Part shown: positions 36,118 through 44,474 of the stretch, piece after piece | How the letters are laid out: every line of letters begins with the position of its first letter | Position numbering within the stretch: position 1 is the first letter of the stretch | Source of the DNA: Myxococcus stipitatus | GTDB lineage: Bacteria > Myxococcota > Myxococcia > Myxococcales > Myxococcaceae | Assembly: GCF_038561935.1 (NCBI RefSeq) | Contig: NZ_CP102770.1 | Coordinates: 1,612,001-1,676,000, forward strand | Length of the DNA: 64,000 bases | Direction: 5' to 3' | Notes under the pieces: model-generated | The model's database searches: none | What the model saw: only the letters and a program-made list of their open reading frames with translations | Told to the model about the DNA's origin: nothing | Made by a program: the position numbers and the translations under genes

Positions 36118-36137
36118 TGATAATGAGTATCAATATC
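36118..36137. promoter_or_regulatory. Probable Fur box controlling the heme-uptake genes
   Basis: TGATAATGAGTATCA at 36118-36132 is a 5-5-5 inverted repeat extended by ATATC, close to the canonical Fur-box core GATAATGATAATCATTATC. It sits in a locally AT-rich island within very GC-rich DNA, about 30 bp before the zinc-ribbon gene and 340 bp before the TonB-dependent receptor. A TTGACT at 36111 could be a -35 element overlapped by the repressor site. This predicts iron-repressed expression of the heme-uptake operon. Confidence 0.75.
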
Positions 36138-36167
36138 GTCAGTGACAGTTGAGACAGCGGAGTGGAG

Positions 36168-36347
36168 ATGCGCGACGGATGCCAGCAGGGCGGTGAGGCG
36201 GATGAGCTGCGATGCCTGTGCGGGAGCCTGTTGGCCAGGCTGGTGCCGGGTGGCGTGGAGCTGAAGTGCCGCCGCTGTCGCCGGACGCGGGTGATTCCGT
36301 TGGAGCCGTCCGGGAGTGGGGCCGTGGTGCCCAGGGCGCGCGGCTGA
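36168..36347 (+). CDS. Com-like small zinc-ribbon protein, 59 residues
   Basis: From an ATG at 36168 preceded by GGAG (5-nt gap), the 59-residue protein has C16-x-C18 and C34-x2-C37 in a 24-residue core, LRCLCGSLLARLVPGGVELK then CRRCRRTRVIPL. This pattern matches the Com-type zinc finger of phage Mu Com and related tiny zinc-ribbon proteins that bind RNA or DNA. It lies just after the Fur box and 132 bp before the TonB-dependent receptor. It could regulate translation or transcription of the heme-uptake genes, or be a small iron-responsive protein. The gap 36348-36479 holds no other coding frame. Confidence 0.65.
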   Translation: MRDGCQQGGEADELRCLCGSLLARLVPGGVELKCRRCRRTRVIPLEPSGSGAVVPRARG

Positions 36348-36479
36348 GCAGGTGGAGTGCCCGGGTGGACAGGCCCGGGAGCAGGACCGGATTTTCTGAG
36401 GCCCGAGGCCCTGAGCCCAGCGCCCCACGGGGATTCCCCCTGACGGGAGTCCCACCGGCCATGTGCCGGAGGACGCAGG

Positions 36480-38579
36480 ATGCGTGGGAGTTGGTGTCTC
36501 CTTGTGCTGGCCTGGGCCGCGCCGTCGCTGGCGTCGGGCCGTGCGCCCTCTTCCCCGTCGGCTGAGTCCAGGGACGCGAGCGCGTCCGTCCCCGTGGAGC
36601 CTGTGTCCTCCGAGCCTGTCGTGGGCCCGGAGGGCGCGACGGTGGTGTCGGAGCAGGCCGAGGTCGTCGCGGGTCCAGGGGCCTCGACGACCTCGGCATC
36701 TTCGATGCCCGCGGAGCCCTCCGCTGAGTCCGAGGCCGCGAAGGACGACGTGCCGGTGGCGCGCACGGTGGTGACGGCGTCGCGCAGGCAGGAGCGGCTG
36801 AGCGAGACGCCCGTGGCCACGGAGGTCATCACCCGCTCGGAAATCCTGGCGACGGGCGCGCGCGACGCGTCGGAGCTGCTGTCCGCGCACCCGGGGCTGC
36901 AGGTGGTGCAGACCTTCGCGGGAGCCTCCGTGCAGGTGCAGGGCCTGGGGCCCGAGTACGTGCTGGTGCTGGTGGATGGAGAGCGGGTGGCGGGCCGCGT
37001 CGCGGGAGGCGTGGACCTGTCGCGGCTGTCGCTCGAGGACGTGGAGCAGGTGGAGATCGTCAAGGGCCCGTCGTCGGTGCTCTACGGCAGTGACGCGGTG
37101 GGCGGCGTGGTGAACTTCATCACGCGGCGCGCGCGGCAGCCGCTCGGTGGTGAGCTCCGCGTCGCCTATGGCGAGCTGAACCGGTTGGACCTGGACGCGA
37201 CGGGCGAGGCGCGCGGTGAGCGCTGGGGCCTGCGCGTGAGCGGCGGGATGCAGCGCCGCTCGTCGTATGACTTGCAGCCCTCGGACGAGGGCACCACGGG
37301 CAGCAGCCTGGAGGGCTTCGACCTCTCCGCGAGTGGTGACGTGAAGGGGGAGGGCGCCTTCTCGCTGGAGGGCTCCGCGGGCTTCTCGCGGCGCACGCAG
37401 CGCGGGGTGGACCTGGGCGTGGCGGGCGCGGTGTTCGACCGGGCGAGCCGCGACACCTCGATGACCGCGCGCATGGCGCCGTCCTGGACGCTCGGCGACG
37501 AGGCGACGCTGCGCGTGGAGGGCTCGTACACCCACTTCCAGCGGCGCTACCTGCGAGACCAGCGTCGAGCCACCGCGCTGGACACGGTGGAGGACACTCG
37601 CGAGCAGCAGGCGCGCGTGGGCACGCAGCTCGACGCGCGGGTGGGTGAGCGCCATGCCTTCGTCGTGGGCGCGGAGGTGCTCGGCGAGCTGCTCGCGGCG
37701 GACCGGTTGGACACCGGACAAGGTGAGCGCGGCCGGGCCGCCCTCTATGCGCAGGACAGCTGGACGCTGGCGACGGGGCCCCAGCTGGTGGTGGTCCCTG
37801 GCGCGCGCGTGGACGTGGACACGCAGTTCGGCACCGCCGTCACGCCTCGGCTCGCGGCGAAGGTGGACCCGCTGTCGTGGCTCACGCTGCGCGGCAGTCA
37901 TGGCTGGGGCTACCGCGCGCCGGGCTTCCAGGAGCTGCTCCTCGACTTCGAGAACCCCACCGTGGGCTATGCCGTGCGTGGCAATCCGGACCTGAAGCCG
38001 GAGCGCTCGCGCAGCTTCAGTGTGTCCGCGGAGCTTCGGCCGCTGGGGTCCTCGCTCGTGTGGGTGAGCGCGTTCCAGCACTCGCTGCGCGACATGATTG
38101 GCACGTCGCTCCAGCAGCAGAGCGAGGGGCAGCTCTTCACCTACGTCAACGTGGCGCGTGCGCGCGTGCGCGGTGGCGAGGTGGGGCTTCGTCAGCGCCT
38201 CCCGTGGCGCCTCTCCGGCGAAGTGTCGTACTCGCTCACGGACGGGCGCGACGAGTCGATGAACCGGGCGCTGGAAGGACAGGCGCGGCACCGCTTCACC
38301 GCACAGGCCACGTGGCGCCACCGTGAGTGGGGCCTGGAGACGTGGGCCCGCGCGGCGCTGGTGGGCGAGCGTCCCTTCTACCCGGACACGGACGGCGACG
38401 GCGTCGCCAATCCCTATCAGTCGAAGCCCTACGTCACGGTGGATGCCCGCGTCGCGTGGCGCCCGCGCGAGTCCCTCCAGTTCTTCGTGCTGGGGTCCAA
38501 CCTCGCCGACGCGGGCAACGCCACCGACCTTCCCATTCCTCCTCGCGCCTTCCAGGCCGGCGTCTCGTTCCGGCTGTGA
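36480..38579 (+). CDS. TonB-dependent outer-membrane receptor, heme-uptake type (HmuR-like)
   Basis: This is a 699-residue protein with a signal peptide ending SLASG, then an unusual Ser/Glu/Pro-rich stretch of about 65 residues before the TonB box region (VARTVVTASRRQERL). The plug domain (about 105-220) is standard: ELLSAHPGLQVVQTFAGASVQVQGLG, EYVLVLVDGERVAGRV, and SSVLYGSDAVGGVVNFITR. The barrel has repeated aromatic and charged beta strands and ends with Phe-Arg-Leu. Late in the barrel a DTDGDGVANPYQ loop resembles a calcium-binding loop. Sequence type and the HmuY/HmuS/HmuT neighbours point to heme or hemophore uptake. The 65-residue insert is longer than usual and could be a signalling or spacer extension. 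HmuY follows 29 bp later. Confidence 0.9.
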   Translation: MRGSWCLLVLAWAAPSLASGRAPSSPSAESRDASASVPVEPVSSEPVVGPEGATVVSEQAEVVAGPGASTTSASSMPAEPSAESEAAKDDVPVARTVVTASRRQERLSETPVATEVITRSEILATGARDASELLSAHPGLQVVQTFAGASVQVQGLGPEYVLVLVDGERVAGRVAGGVDLSRLSLEDVEQVEIVKGPSSVLYGSDAVGGVVNFITRRARQPLGGELRVAYGELNRLDLDATGEARGERWGLRVSGGMQRRSSYDLQPSDEGTTGSSLEGFDLSASGDVKGEGAFSLEGSAGFSRRTQRGVDLGVAGAVFDRASRDTSMTARMAPSWTLGDEATLRVEGSYTHFQRRYLRDQRRATALDTVEDTREQQARVGTQLDARVGERHAFVVGAEVLGELLAADRLDTGQGERGRAALYAQDSWTLATGPQLVVVPGARVDVDTQFGTAVTPRLAAKVDPLSWLTLRGSHGWGYRAPGFQELLLDFENPTVGYAVRGNPDLKPERSRSFSVSAELRPLGSSLVWVSAFQHSLRDMIGTSLQQQSEGQLFTYVNVARARVRGGEVGLRQRLPWRLSGEVSYSLTDGRDESMNRALEGQARHRFTAQATWRHREWGLETWARAALVGERPFYPDTDGDGVANPYQSKPYVTVDARVAWRPRESLQFFVLGSNLADAGNATDLPIPPRAFQAGVSFRL

Positions 38580-38608
38580 ACCACCCCTCTCTACTTCAAG
38601 GAGCCCTC

Positions 38609-39274
38609 ATGTCCCGCCCCACATTCCTCTCCGTGTCCCGCGCCGCCGCGCTGTGCCTGGCCGGCACGCTCTCCGCTTGTGGTGATGACCTGGAGCTCAC
38701 GCCCGCGCCGCCCAATGGCACGCACGTGAGCCACGTCAGCAACGCGGATGGCTCCATCACCACCGTGGTGGATGCGACGAGCAAGGAGGCCTGGATTGGC
38801 CTGGACCTGGACACCGGCGAGCAGGTGAGCGCGGCCCAGGATGCCGTCTGGGATTTGTCCTTCCAGCGCTTCGGCGTCCGCTCGCGCGGCGGCGTGAATG
38901 GGAAGGGCGGCGTGGAGGTGGCGGTGCTGCCCGCGCAGGACTTCACGAAGCTGACCCAGGCGCCCGTGAGTGGTTACTCGGTGGACGCGGATGACGGCGA
39001 CGACGAGGGCACGGACCCGGACACGGTGTTCCAGGCCAACGGCGGCTGGTATGCGTACGACGTCGCGTCGCACAAGCTGACCGCGCGTCAACAGGTGTAC
39101 GTCGTGCGCTCCGACTCCAAGGCGTACTTCAAGGTGGAGATGCTCTCCTACTACGACGACGCCGGGACGCCCGCGATGCTCAAGCTGCGCTGGGCGAAGG
39201 TGTCGGCGCCCGCGTCGGGTTCCTCCCTCGACGGTGCGGAGGCCCATGCCTCTTCCGTCGAAGCGTCTCGCTGA
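38609..39274 (+). CDS. hmuY: HmuY-family heme-binding lipoprotein
   Basis: This is a 221-residue protein; ATG at 38609 preceded by AAGGAG. The lipobox is LSACGD (Cys about residue 24). Typical HmuY pattern: KEAWIGLDLDTGEQV, DAVWDLSFQRFGVRSRGGVNGKGGVEVAVL, TVFQANGGWYAYDVASHKLTARQQVYVVRSDSKAYFKVEML, and LKLRWAKV near the end. HmuY of Porphyromonas binds heme at the cell surface and passes it to the receptor HmuR; here the gene follows the receptor directly. The Asp/Glu-rich loop DADDGDDEGTDPDT is a local peculiarity. The C-terminal 20 residues after LRWAKV are Ser/Ala-rich. Confidence 0.85.
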   Translation: MSRPTFLSVSRAAALCLAGTLSACGDDLELTPAPPNGTHVSHVSNADGSITTVVDATSKEAWIGLDLDTGEQVSAAQDAVWDLSFQRFGVRSRGGVNGKGGVEVAVLPAQDFTKLTQAPVSGYSVDADDGDDEGTDPDTVFQANGGWYAYDVASHKLTARQQVYVVRSDSKAYFKVEMLSYYDDAGTPAMLKLRWAKVSAPASGSSLDGAEAHASSVEASR

Positions 39275-39344
39275 TTCCTGTCATGGCTGTCTGTCGTTGA
39301 TGTGGCTGTCGATGTCGATGCACCCCTCTCCCCTGGAACCCGTC

Positions 39345-40439
39345 ATGATTGCTCCTTCCGTCTCCACCGCGTCTTCCGCCGAGCCCACCGCCCTCCGTCA
39401 GCGCTGGCACGCGCTGCGAGAGAGCCAACCGCGCACGCGCATCCGCGATGCCGCGACGCAACTGGGGGTGAGCGAGGCCCAGTTGCTCGCGACGGGCGTG
39501 GGCGAGGATGTCGTGCGGCTGGACCTGCGGCTCGACACGCTGCTGCCGAAGCTGGAGTCGCTGGGCAAGGTGATGACGCTCACGCGCAACGAAAGCGCGG
39601 TGCACGAGAAGCGCGGCCTGTATCGCAACGTCGAGGTGAACGGCGCCGTCGCGCTGGCGCTCGACGAGAACATCGACCTGCGGCTGTTCCTCCACCGCTG
39701 GCGCTTCGGCTTCGCGTTCCGTGAGGCGCGGCCCGAGGGCACGCGGCGCAGCCTGCACTTCTTCGACGCGTCGGGCATGGCCATCCACAAGGTCTACGTG
39801 GAGGACGAGGCCGGCGTCAGCGCGTTCGAGCAGTTGGTCACCGAGTACACCCACGCGGAGCAGTCGCGCGAGCTGCCCGTGGAGCCGGTGTCCGCCGCCG
39901 AGGCCCCTCGGCCTGATTCCGAGATTGACGTGGAGGGACTGGTGAGCGGCTGGCGCGGGCTCCAGGACACGCACGAGTTCTTCCCGCTGCTGCGCCGCTT
40001 CAAGGTGGCGCGCACACAGGCGCTCCGCCTGGTGAGCCCGGAGATGACCACGCCCGTGGCGCCCGCGTCGCTGACGTGGGTGCTGGAGAAGGCGTCCGCC
40101 TCGGGGCTGCCCATCATGGTGTTCGTGGGCAACGCCGGTGCCATCCAGATTCACACCGGCCCCGTGCACACCGTCCGCGCCATGGGGCCGTGGATGAACG
40201 TGCTGGACCCGAGCTTCAACCTGCACCTGCGCACGGACCACATCCACTCCGCATGGGTGGTGCGCAAGCCCACGCGCGACGGCGTCGTCACCTCGCTGGA
40301 GCTGTTCGACGCGGCGGGAGAGAACATCGCGCTGCTCTTCGGCAAGCGGAAGCCCGGCGTGCCCGAGTCCCTCGAGTGGCGGGCGCTCATCGACGAGCTG
40401 GTCGCCGCGCTGCCCGTCTCGACGGAGGTGGTGTCATGA
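39345..40439 (+). CDS. hmuS: Hemin-degrading/heme-trafficking factor HmuS (HemS/ChuS type)
   Basis: This is a 364-residue cytoplasmic protein. It has two HemS-type repeats: residues about 25-180 with VMTLTRNESAVHEKRGLYRN, VNGAVALALDENIDLRLF, and SLHFFDASGMAIHKVYV; and about 205-355 with IMVFVGNAGAIQIHTGPV, VLDPSFNLHLRTDHI, SLELFDAAGENIALLFG. HemS/ChuS/HmuS proteins accept heme after import, sequester it and in some cases degrade it. The position of the His in HEKRGLY fits the proximal heme ligand of the ChuS family. The start at 39345 was chosen because the upstream frame lacks conserved residues; 39318 is an alternative. The stop overlaps the HmuT start by 4 bp. Confidence 0.92.
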   Translation: MIAPSVSTASSAEPTALRQRWHALRESQPRTRIRDAATQLGVSEAQLLATGVGEDVVRLDLRLDTLLPKLESLGKVMTLTRNESAVHEKRGLYRNVEVNGAVALALDENIDLRLFLHRWRFGFAFREARPEGTRRSLHFFDASGMAIHKVYVEDEAGVSAFEQLVTEYTHAEQSRELPVEPVSAAEAPRPDSEIDVEGLVSGWRGLQDTHEFFPLLRRFKVARTQALRLVSPEMTTPVAPASLTWVLEKASASGLPIMVFVGNAGAIQIHTGPVHTVRAMGPWMNVLDPSFNLHLRTDHIHSAWVVRKPTRDGVVTSLELFDAAGENIALLFGKRKPGVPESLEWRALIDELVAALPVSTEVVS

Positions 40440-41332
40440 GGCGCGCGTCCTGGCTCGTGGCCGGACTGCTCCTGGCTCAGCCCGTGCTGGCCGCGGAGCC
40501 CTCGGCGAAGGACAAGGCGCCCTCCGCGGCGAAGGCCGCCGTGGTTTCCGTCCCCAAGCTCGTCACGGTGGGGCCGGCCATCACGGAGACGGTGTTCGCG
40601 CTGGGCATGGGCGAGAAGGTGGTGGGCGTGGATGACACGAGCCTCGCGTTGCCGGTGGCTCGCGGTCGTCCTCGCGTGGGCTACTTGCGCGCGCTCTCCT
40701 CGGAGTCGCTGCTCGCGCTGGGGGCGGGGTGGCTCCTGGCCACGGACGAGGCGGGGCCTCCGGGGGTTCTCGAACAGCTTCGCACGGCGGGCATGGAGGT
40801 CGTCGTGCTGTCCAACAAGCCGACGGTGGATGCTGCGCGGCTGCGCATCCGGACGCTGGCGGAGAAGTTGGGGCGCGCCGCCGAGGGTGAGGCTGTGATT
40901 GCCAGCCTGGAGAAGGACCTGAAGCGTGCCGAGGCGCGGGCGTCGGTGAAGCCCGCGAAGCCCACGCGGGTCCTCGCGCTCTATGCCCGGGGTGCGAATG
41001 CGCTGATGGTCGCGGGCACGGAGACGGCGACGAACGAGCTCATCCGGCTGGCGGGCGCGGTGAACGCGGTGTCGGGTTACTCCGGCCACAAGCCGCTGAC
41101 GGCCGAGGCGGCGGTCCTGGCGTCCCCCGACATCATCCTGTTGCCGGCGAGCACGCTGACGGCGCTCGGCGGAGAGCAGGGCCTGCGCGCAGTTCCCGGG
41201 CTGTCTCAAGTGAAGGGCTGGAAGGTGGTTCCCATCGATGACGTCCACTTCATGAGCCTGGGGCCCCAGCTGGGCAAGGCCGTGCATCTCTTGCAGGACG
41301 GCATGGGGCTGCCTGCGCGAGACGCGACATGA
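40436..41332 (+). CDS. hmuT: Hemin ABC transporter substrate-binding protein HmuT
   Basis: This is a 298-residue periplasmic protein; ATG overlaps the hmuS stop (ATGA). A signal peptide (LVAGLLLAQPVLAAEP) precedes a class III (helical-backbone) substrate-binding fold. N-lobe features are KLVTVGPAITETVFALGMGEKVVGVDDTS and VGYLRALSSESLLAL. C-lobe features are RVLALYARGANALMVAGTETATNELIRLAG and LTAEAAVLASPDIILLPAS. It delivers heme to the HmuUV importer. The gene is followed by a 4-bp overlap with hmuU. Confidence 0.93.
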   Translation: MRRASWLVAGLLLAQPVLAAEPSAKDKAPSAAKAAVVSVPKLVTVGPAITETVFALGMGEKVVGVDDTSLALPVARGRPRVGYLRALSSESLLALGAGWLLATDEAGPPGVLEQLRTAGMEVVVLSNKPTVDAARLRIRTLAEKLGRAAEGEAVIASLEKDLKRAEARASVKPAKPTRVLALYARGANALMVAGTETATNELIRLAGAVNAVSGYSGHKPLTAEAAVLASPDIILLPASTLTALGGEQGLRAVPGLSQVKGWKVVPIDDVHFMSLGPQLGKAVHLLQDGMGLPARDAT

Positions 41333-42426
41333 GCGCGTCGGAGGTCGCCTCCACGTCCGTGTCGTTTCCGGCGCGGGAGCAGGCGCGGCCGGCCCACTCG
41401 CGGCCTCGTCCGTGGTGGGTGCTGGGCGCAGTGCTCGCGGGCGCGGTGTTGATATCGCTCGCGGTGGGCTCGGTGCGAGTTCCGCTGCTGGGGCTCGTGG
41501 GCAGTGTGCTCGGGGCGCTGGGTGTGGAGACGGGGCACCGGCTGGAGCCGATGCAGGAGGCGGTGCTGCTCTCCATCCGGTTGCCGCGCGTGGTGCTCGG
41601 TGTGCTGGTGGGAGCGGTGCTCGCCACTTGTGGCGCGGCGCTCCAGGCGCTGTTCCGAAACCCGCTCGTGGAGCCGGGGTTGTTGGGCACCTCGAGTGGC
41701 GCGGCGCTGGGGGCGGTGACGGCCATCGTCATGGATGTGGCGCTCAGCTCTCGGCTGGGACCGTTCCGTGTCCTGGCGGTGCCAGGCGCGGCCTTCATCG
41801 GCGCGCTGGGGGCGACGCTGCTCGCGCAGCGCATCGGGACGGGCGGTGGGCGCACGGAGACGGCGCGCATCCTCCTGTCGGGTGTGGCGGTGAGCGCGGG
41901 GGCCGCGGCGGGAATCGGCCTGCTGATGCAGGTGGCGACGGACGCGCAGCTTCGCACCATCACCTTCTGGACGTGGGGCAGCCTCGCGGGCTCCTCGTGG
42001 AGCGTGGTGGCGGCGTCGGCGGTTCCGCTCGTGGTGGCGCTGTGGCTGCTGTTGCGTGAGGCCCGCACGTTGAATCTGTTGCTCCTCGGAGAGCGCGAGG
42101 CGTGGCACCTGGGCGTGGATGTGGAGCGACTCAAGCGCAGGCTCATCCTCGCGGCGGCGCTGGGGGTTGGAGCGGCGGTGTCCGTCACGGGCATCATCGG
42201 CTTCGTGGGGTTGCTGGTGCCCGCGCTGTTGCGGCTGTCACTGGGGCCCGACCATCGCCGGTTGATGGGGGCGTCCGCGCTGTTGGGCTCGACGTTGTTG
42301 GTGGTGGCGGACACGCTGTCTCGTACTGCGGCGGACCCGGCGGAGTTGCCCGTGGGGGCGCTGACGTCGGTGTTGGGCGTGCCGGTCTTCGTCGCGCTCC
42401 TGGCGCGCGGCAAGGGGGCGGTATGA
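41329..42426 (+). CDS. hmuU: Hemin ABC transporter permease HmuU (FecCD family)
   Basis: This is a 365-residue integral membrane protein with about ten hydrophobic spans, typical of BtuC/HmuU. Signature blocks: IRLPRVVLGVLVGAVLATCGAALQALFRNPLVEPGLLGTSSGAALGAV, FWTWGSLAGSSW, and VTGIIGFVGLLVPALLRLSLGPDHRRLMGASALLGS. The stop overlaps the start of the downstream duplicated segment. The last 36 codons (RTAADPAEL... to GKGAV) are repeated in diverged form 158 bp downstream, fused to a copy of the HmuV N-terminus; see the repeat entry. The authentic C-terminus is the first copy because it is contiguous with the membrane domain. Confidence 0.93.
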   Translation: MSASEVASTSVSFPAREQARPAHSRPRPWWVLGAVLAGAVLISLAVGSVRVPLLGLVGSVLGALGVETGHRLEPMQEAVLLSIRLPRVVLGVLVGAVLATCGAALQALFRNPLVEPGLLGTSSGAALGAVTAIVMDVALSSRLGPFRVLAVPGAAFIGALGATLLAQRIGTGGGRTETARILLSGVAVSAGAAAGIGLLMQVATDAQLRTITFWTWGSLAGSSWSVVAASAVPLVVALWLLLREARTLNLLLLGEREAWHLGVDVERLKRRLILAAALGVGAAVSVTGIIGFVGLLVPALLRLSLGPDHRRLMGASALLGSTLLVVADTLSRTAADPAELPVGALTSVLGVPVFVALLARGKGAV

Positions 42427-42640
42427 GCCTTCAGGCACGAGGCATCGAAGCGTGGCTGGGCCAAGGGCGCGCACGCTCTCGCACTGCGGCGGACCCGGCG
42501 GAGCTTTCCGTGGGTGCGCTGACGTCCGTGTTGGGGGTGTCGGTCTTCGTCGCGCTCCTTGCGCGCGACAAGGGGGCGGTATGAGCCTTCAGGCACGAGG
42601 CATCGAAGTGTGGCGGGGCCGTGGGCGCGCGTTGGGCCCG
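42325..42640 (+). repeat. 158-bp diverged tandem duplication of hmuU 3' end plus hmuV 5' end
   Basis: Bases from 42325 (copy A) and 42483 (copy B) align at a constant offset of 158 bp through about 150 bases with roughly a dozen substitutions. They span the last about 34 codons of hmuU, the ATGA overlap, and about 16 codons of hmuV. The ATG of copy A is at 42423 and of copy B at 42581, exactly 158 bp apart. Copy B's hmuU-like segment is out of the hmuU frame context, so only copy A serves the permease, while copy B supplies the intact hmuV. This is a direct tandem duplication that has since drifted. Confidence 0.85.
42423..42584 (+). pseudogene. 53-residue chimeric ORF: HmuV N-terminus fused to HmuU C-terminus
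   Basis: The duplicated hmuV start (42423, ATGAGCC) opens a frame. It reads 16-18 residues of HmuV (MSLQARGIEAWLGQGRAR) then passes into a diverged copy of the HmuU tail (SRTAADPAEL to ARDKGAV) and stops with TGA overlapping the real hmuV ATG at 42581. It thus looks like an inert by-product of the tandem duplication, although it has kept an open frame, a start with the same context as hmuV and a coupled stop. It may be translated and could even serve as a coupling device for hmuV. Compare with orthologous loci lacking the duplication. Confidence 0.7.
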
Positions 42641-43384
42641 CTGTCTCTGGAGTTGGTGCCGGGCGAGGTGCTTGCCGTGGTGGGGCCCAACGGCGCCGGT
42701 AAGTCCACGCTGCTGTCGGCGTTCTCGGGCGAGCTGCGCTGCACGGTGGGCGATGTCCTGCTGGATGGACAGCCGCTGTTGAAGTGGCCTTCTAGGGAAC
42801 GTGCGTTGCGGTTGGGCGTGCTTCCGCAGGAGTCGTCGCTGGGGTTTGGCTTCACGGTGTTGGAGGTCGCGCTCCTGGGCCGCAGTCCTCATGCGTCGCG
42901 AGGTGAGGGCAGTGCGGACATGGAGGTGGCGCTGGCTGCGCTGGATGTAATGGACATCCGGCATCTGGCGTCGCGGCCCTACACGGCGCTCTCGGGTGGA
43001 GAGCGGCAGCGTGCGCAGCTCGCGCGCGTGTTGGCGCAACTCTGGGATGCGACGACCGACGGACATCGCTATCTCTTGCTCGACGAACCGACGTCGAGCC
43101 TGGACCTGGCGCATCAGCACCTGGTCCTGGAGGAGGCCACGCGTTTTGCTCGCAAGGGCGGCGCGGTGCTCGCGGTGCTTCACGACTTGAACCTCGCGGC
43201 GCGCTACGCGCATCGCATCGCAGTGCTCGCGGGGGGCAAGCTGGTGGAGCTGGGGCCTCCTTCCCAAGTCCTGCGTGCCGAGCTCATCGCCAGCACGTTT
43301 GGTTTGCAGGTCCAGGTGGTCGAGTGGCCGGACGTCTCGTGGCCGCTCGTCATTCCCTCGGGCCGTGCTTCGCCTCCTGCGTGA
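42581..43384 (+). CDS. hmuV: Hemin ABC transporter ATP-binding protein HmuV
   Basis: This is a 267-residue ATPase; start at 42581 is the second copy of the duplicated start. Walker A GPNGAGKST at about residues 36-44, signature LSGGERQR, Walker B YLLLDEPTSSLDLAH, and the switch His in VLHDLN are all present. The pattern SRERALRLGVLPQESSLGFGFTVLEVALLGRSPH is typical of BtuD/HmuV. It energises the HmuU permease for heme import. An upstream in-frame extension (to 42452) is in the duplicated segment and is not considered real. A gap of 241 bp (43385-43625) follows, with no coding frame or motif that I could support. Confidence 0.95.
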   Translation: MSLQARGIEVWRGRGRALGPLSLELVPGEVLAVVGPNGAGKSTLLSAFSGELRCTVGDVLLDGQPLLKWPSRERALRLGVLPQESSLGFGFTVLEVALLGRSPHASRGEGSADMEVALAALDVMDIRHLASRPYTALSGGERQRAQLARVLAQLWDATTDGHRYLLLDEPTSSLDLAHQHLVLEEATRFARKGGAVLAVLHDLNLAARYAHRIAVLAGGKLVELGPPSQVLRAELIASTFGLQVQVVEWPDVSWPLVIPSGRASPPA

Positions 43385-43625
43385 GCGGAGGTGGTGGATG
43401 AAGTGGAAGCAGTCTTGAAGTGACTTCTCGCGGGGGTGTGCGGCGGACCCGGCCTCCCTCCAAGCCGTACCGTCGGGCGCCCGCCCCCGCGAGGAGTGTC
43501 TTCAACGGAAGTCCAGCCACACGCGTTGTCTGCTTCCGCCGCCCCATGAGCTGGCGAGAGGACAGAGGACTGCGCCGAGCGAGGGGACGCGCTACATACG
43601 GGCTTCGCGCCGTCGAGGAGCCTCG

Positions 43626-44474
43626 TTGGAGACCGTTGCCCTGGTGTGGGTGTTGTTGTCCGCGTTCCTGCATGCGTCGTGGAACGCGATGCTCAAGAAG
43701 CATCCGCATCCCGAAGCCGGAGTGGTGGGTGTCATCACCGTGGCCATGGTGGGCGGAGGGCTCTGGGCATTCGGGATGAAGGGAGAGGCGTTCCCCACCA
43801 CGCGAGGGCTCGCCTGGGCGCTGGCGGCGGGCGCGTGTGAGAGCGTCTATCTCGCGGCGTTGTCCCGAGCGCTGCATCGGGCGCCGTTGGGGCTCGCGTA
43901 CACGGTGTCACGTGGTGGGGCGATGTTGTTGGTGTGGCCCGTGTCCGTGCTGCTGCTGGGGGAGCCTGTCTCCGCGTGGACGCTCACGGGGGCGGTGGTG
44001 CTGGGCGGAGGGCTCGCGGTGATGCACGTGGCGCGCCCGACGGGGCCCGCGGCCTCGGGGGTGGCCTGGGCCGCGCTGGCGGCGGTGGCCATCGCGGGCT
44101 ACCACCTGAGCTACAAGCTGGCGCTCGCGGCGAGTGCTCAGCCGCCCGCGCTCTTCACGACAGGACTGCTCGTCGCGTTGCCAGTGCTGATGCTGGAGCG
44201 CAGCCGGAGCCTGGGGTGGGGCGCCCTTCAGCGCCAGGCCTGGAGCCGTCCTGGATTGGTCGTCATCGCGGGAGCCATCTGCATGGCCTCCTTCGCGCTG
44301 CTCTTGTCGGCGCTCAACGACAGCGGAGCAGGGGCGGTGCTCACGCTGCGGAACACCTCCATCGCGTTCGCGCTGGTGCTGGCCGCGCTCCAAGGAGAGC
44401 GGCTCGGGCGCCGCCAGCTCTTCGGCGCGGCGCTTGTATCCGTGGGCGCGGTATTGCTGGGCATGCCCGCGTGA
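43626..44474 (+). CDS. EamA/DMT-family transporter
   Basis: This is a 282-residue protein with a TTG start at 43626, chosen since the first membrane helix begins immediately. About ten hydrophobic spans arranged in two repeats are visible, the first with LHASWNAMLKK and LYLAALSRALHRAPLGLAYTVSRG-like helix pattern, the second with AGYHLSYKLALAAS and LLLSALNDSGAGAVLTLRNTSIAFALVLAALQGERLGRRQLFGAALVSVGAVLLGM. It probably exports a small metabolite; the substrate is unknown. The last helix region's coding DNA is the first copy of a 76-bp tandem repeat that extends past the stop. Confidence 0.86.
   Translation: METVALVWVLLSAFLHASWNAMLKKHPHPEAGVVGVITVAMVGGGLWAFGMKGEAFPTTRGLAWALAAGACESVYLAALSRALHRAPLGLAYTVSRGGAMLLVWPVSVLLLGEPVSAWTLTGAVVLGGGLAVMHVARPTGPAASGVAWAALAAVAIAGYHLSYKLALAASAQPPALFTTGLLVALPVLMLERSRSLGWGALQRQAWSRPGLVVIAGAICMASFALLLSALNDSGAGAVLTLRNTSIAFALVLAALQGERLGRRQLFGAALVSVGAVLLGMPA

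Noticed and set aside
42452..42580. Longer HmuV start upstream of 42581
   Set aside because: The extra residues derive from the duplicated hmuU tail in another frame and do not look like an ABC ATPase N-terminus.
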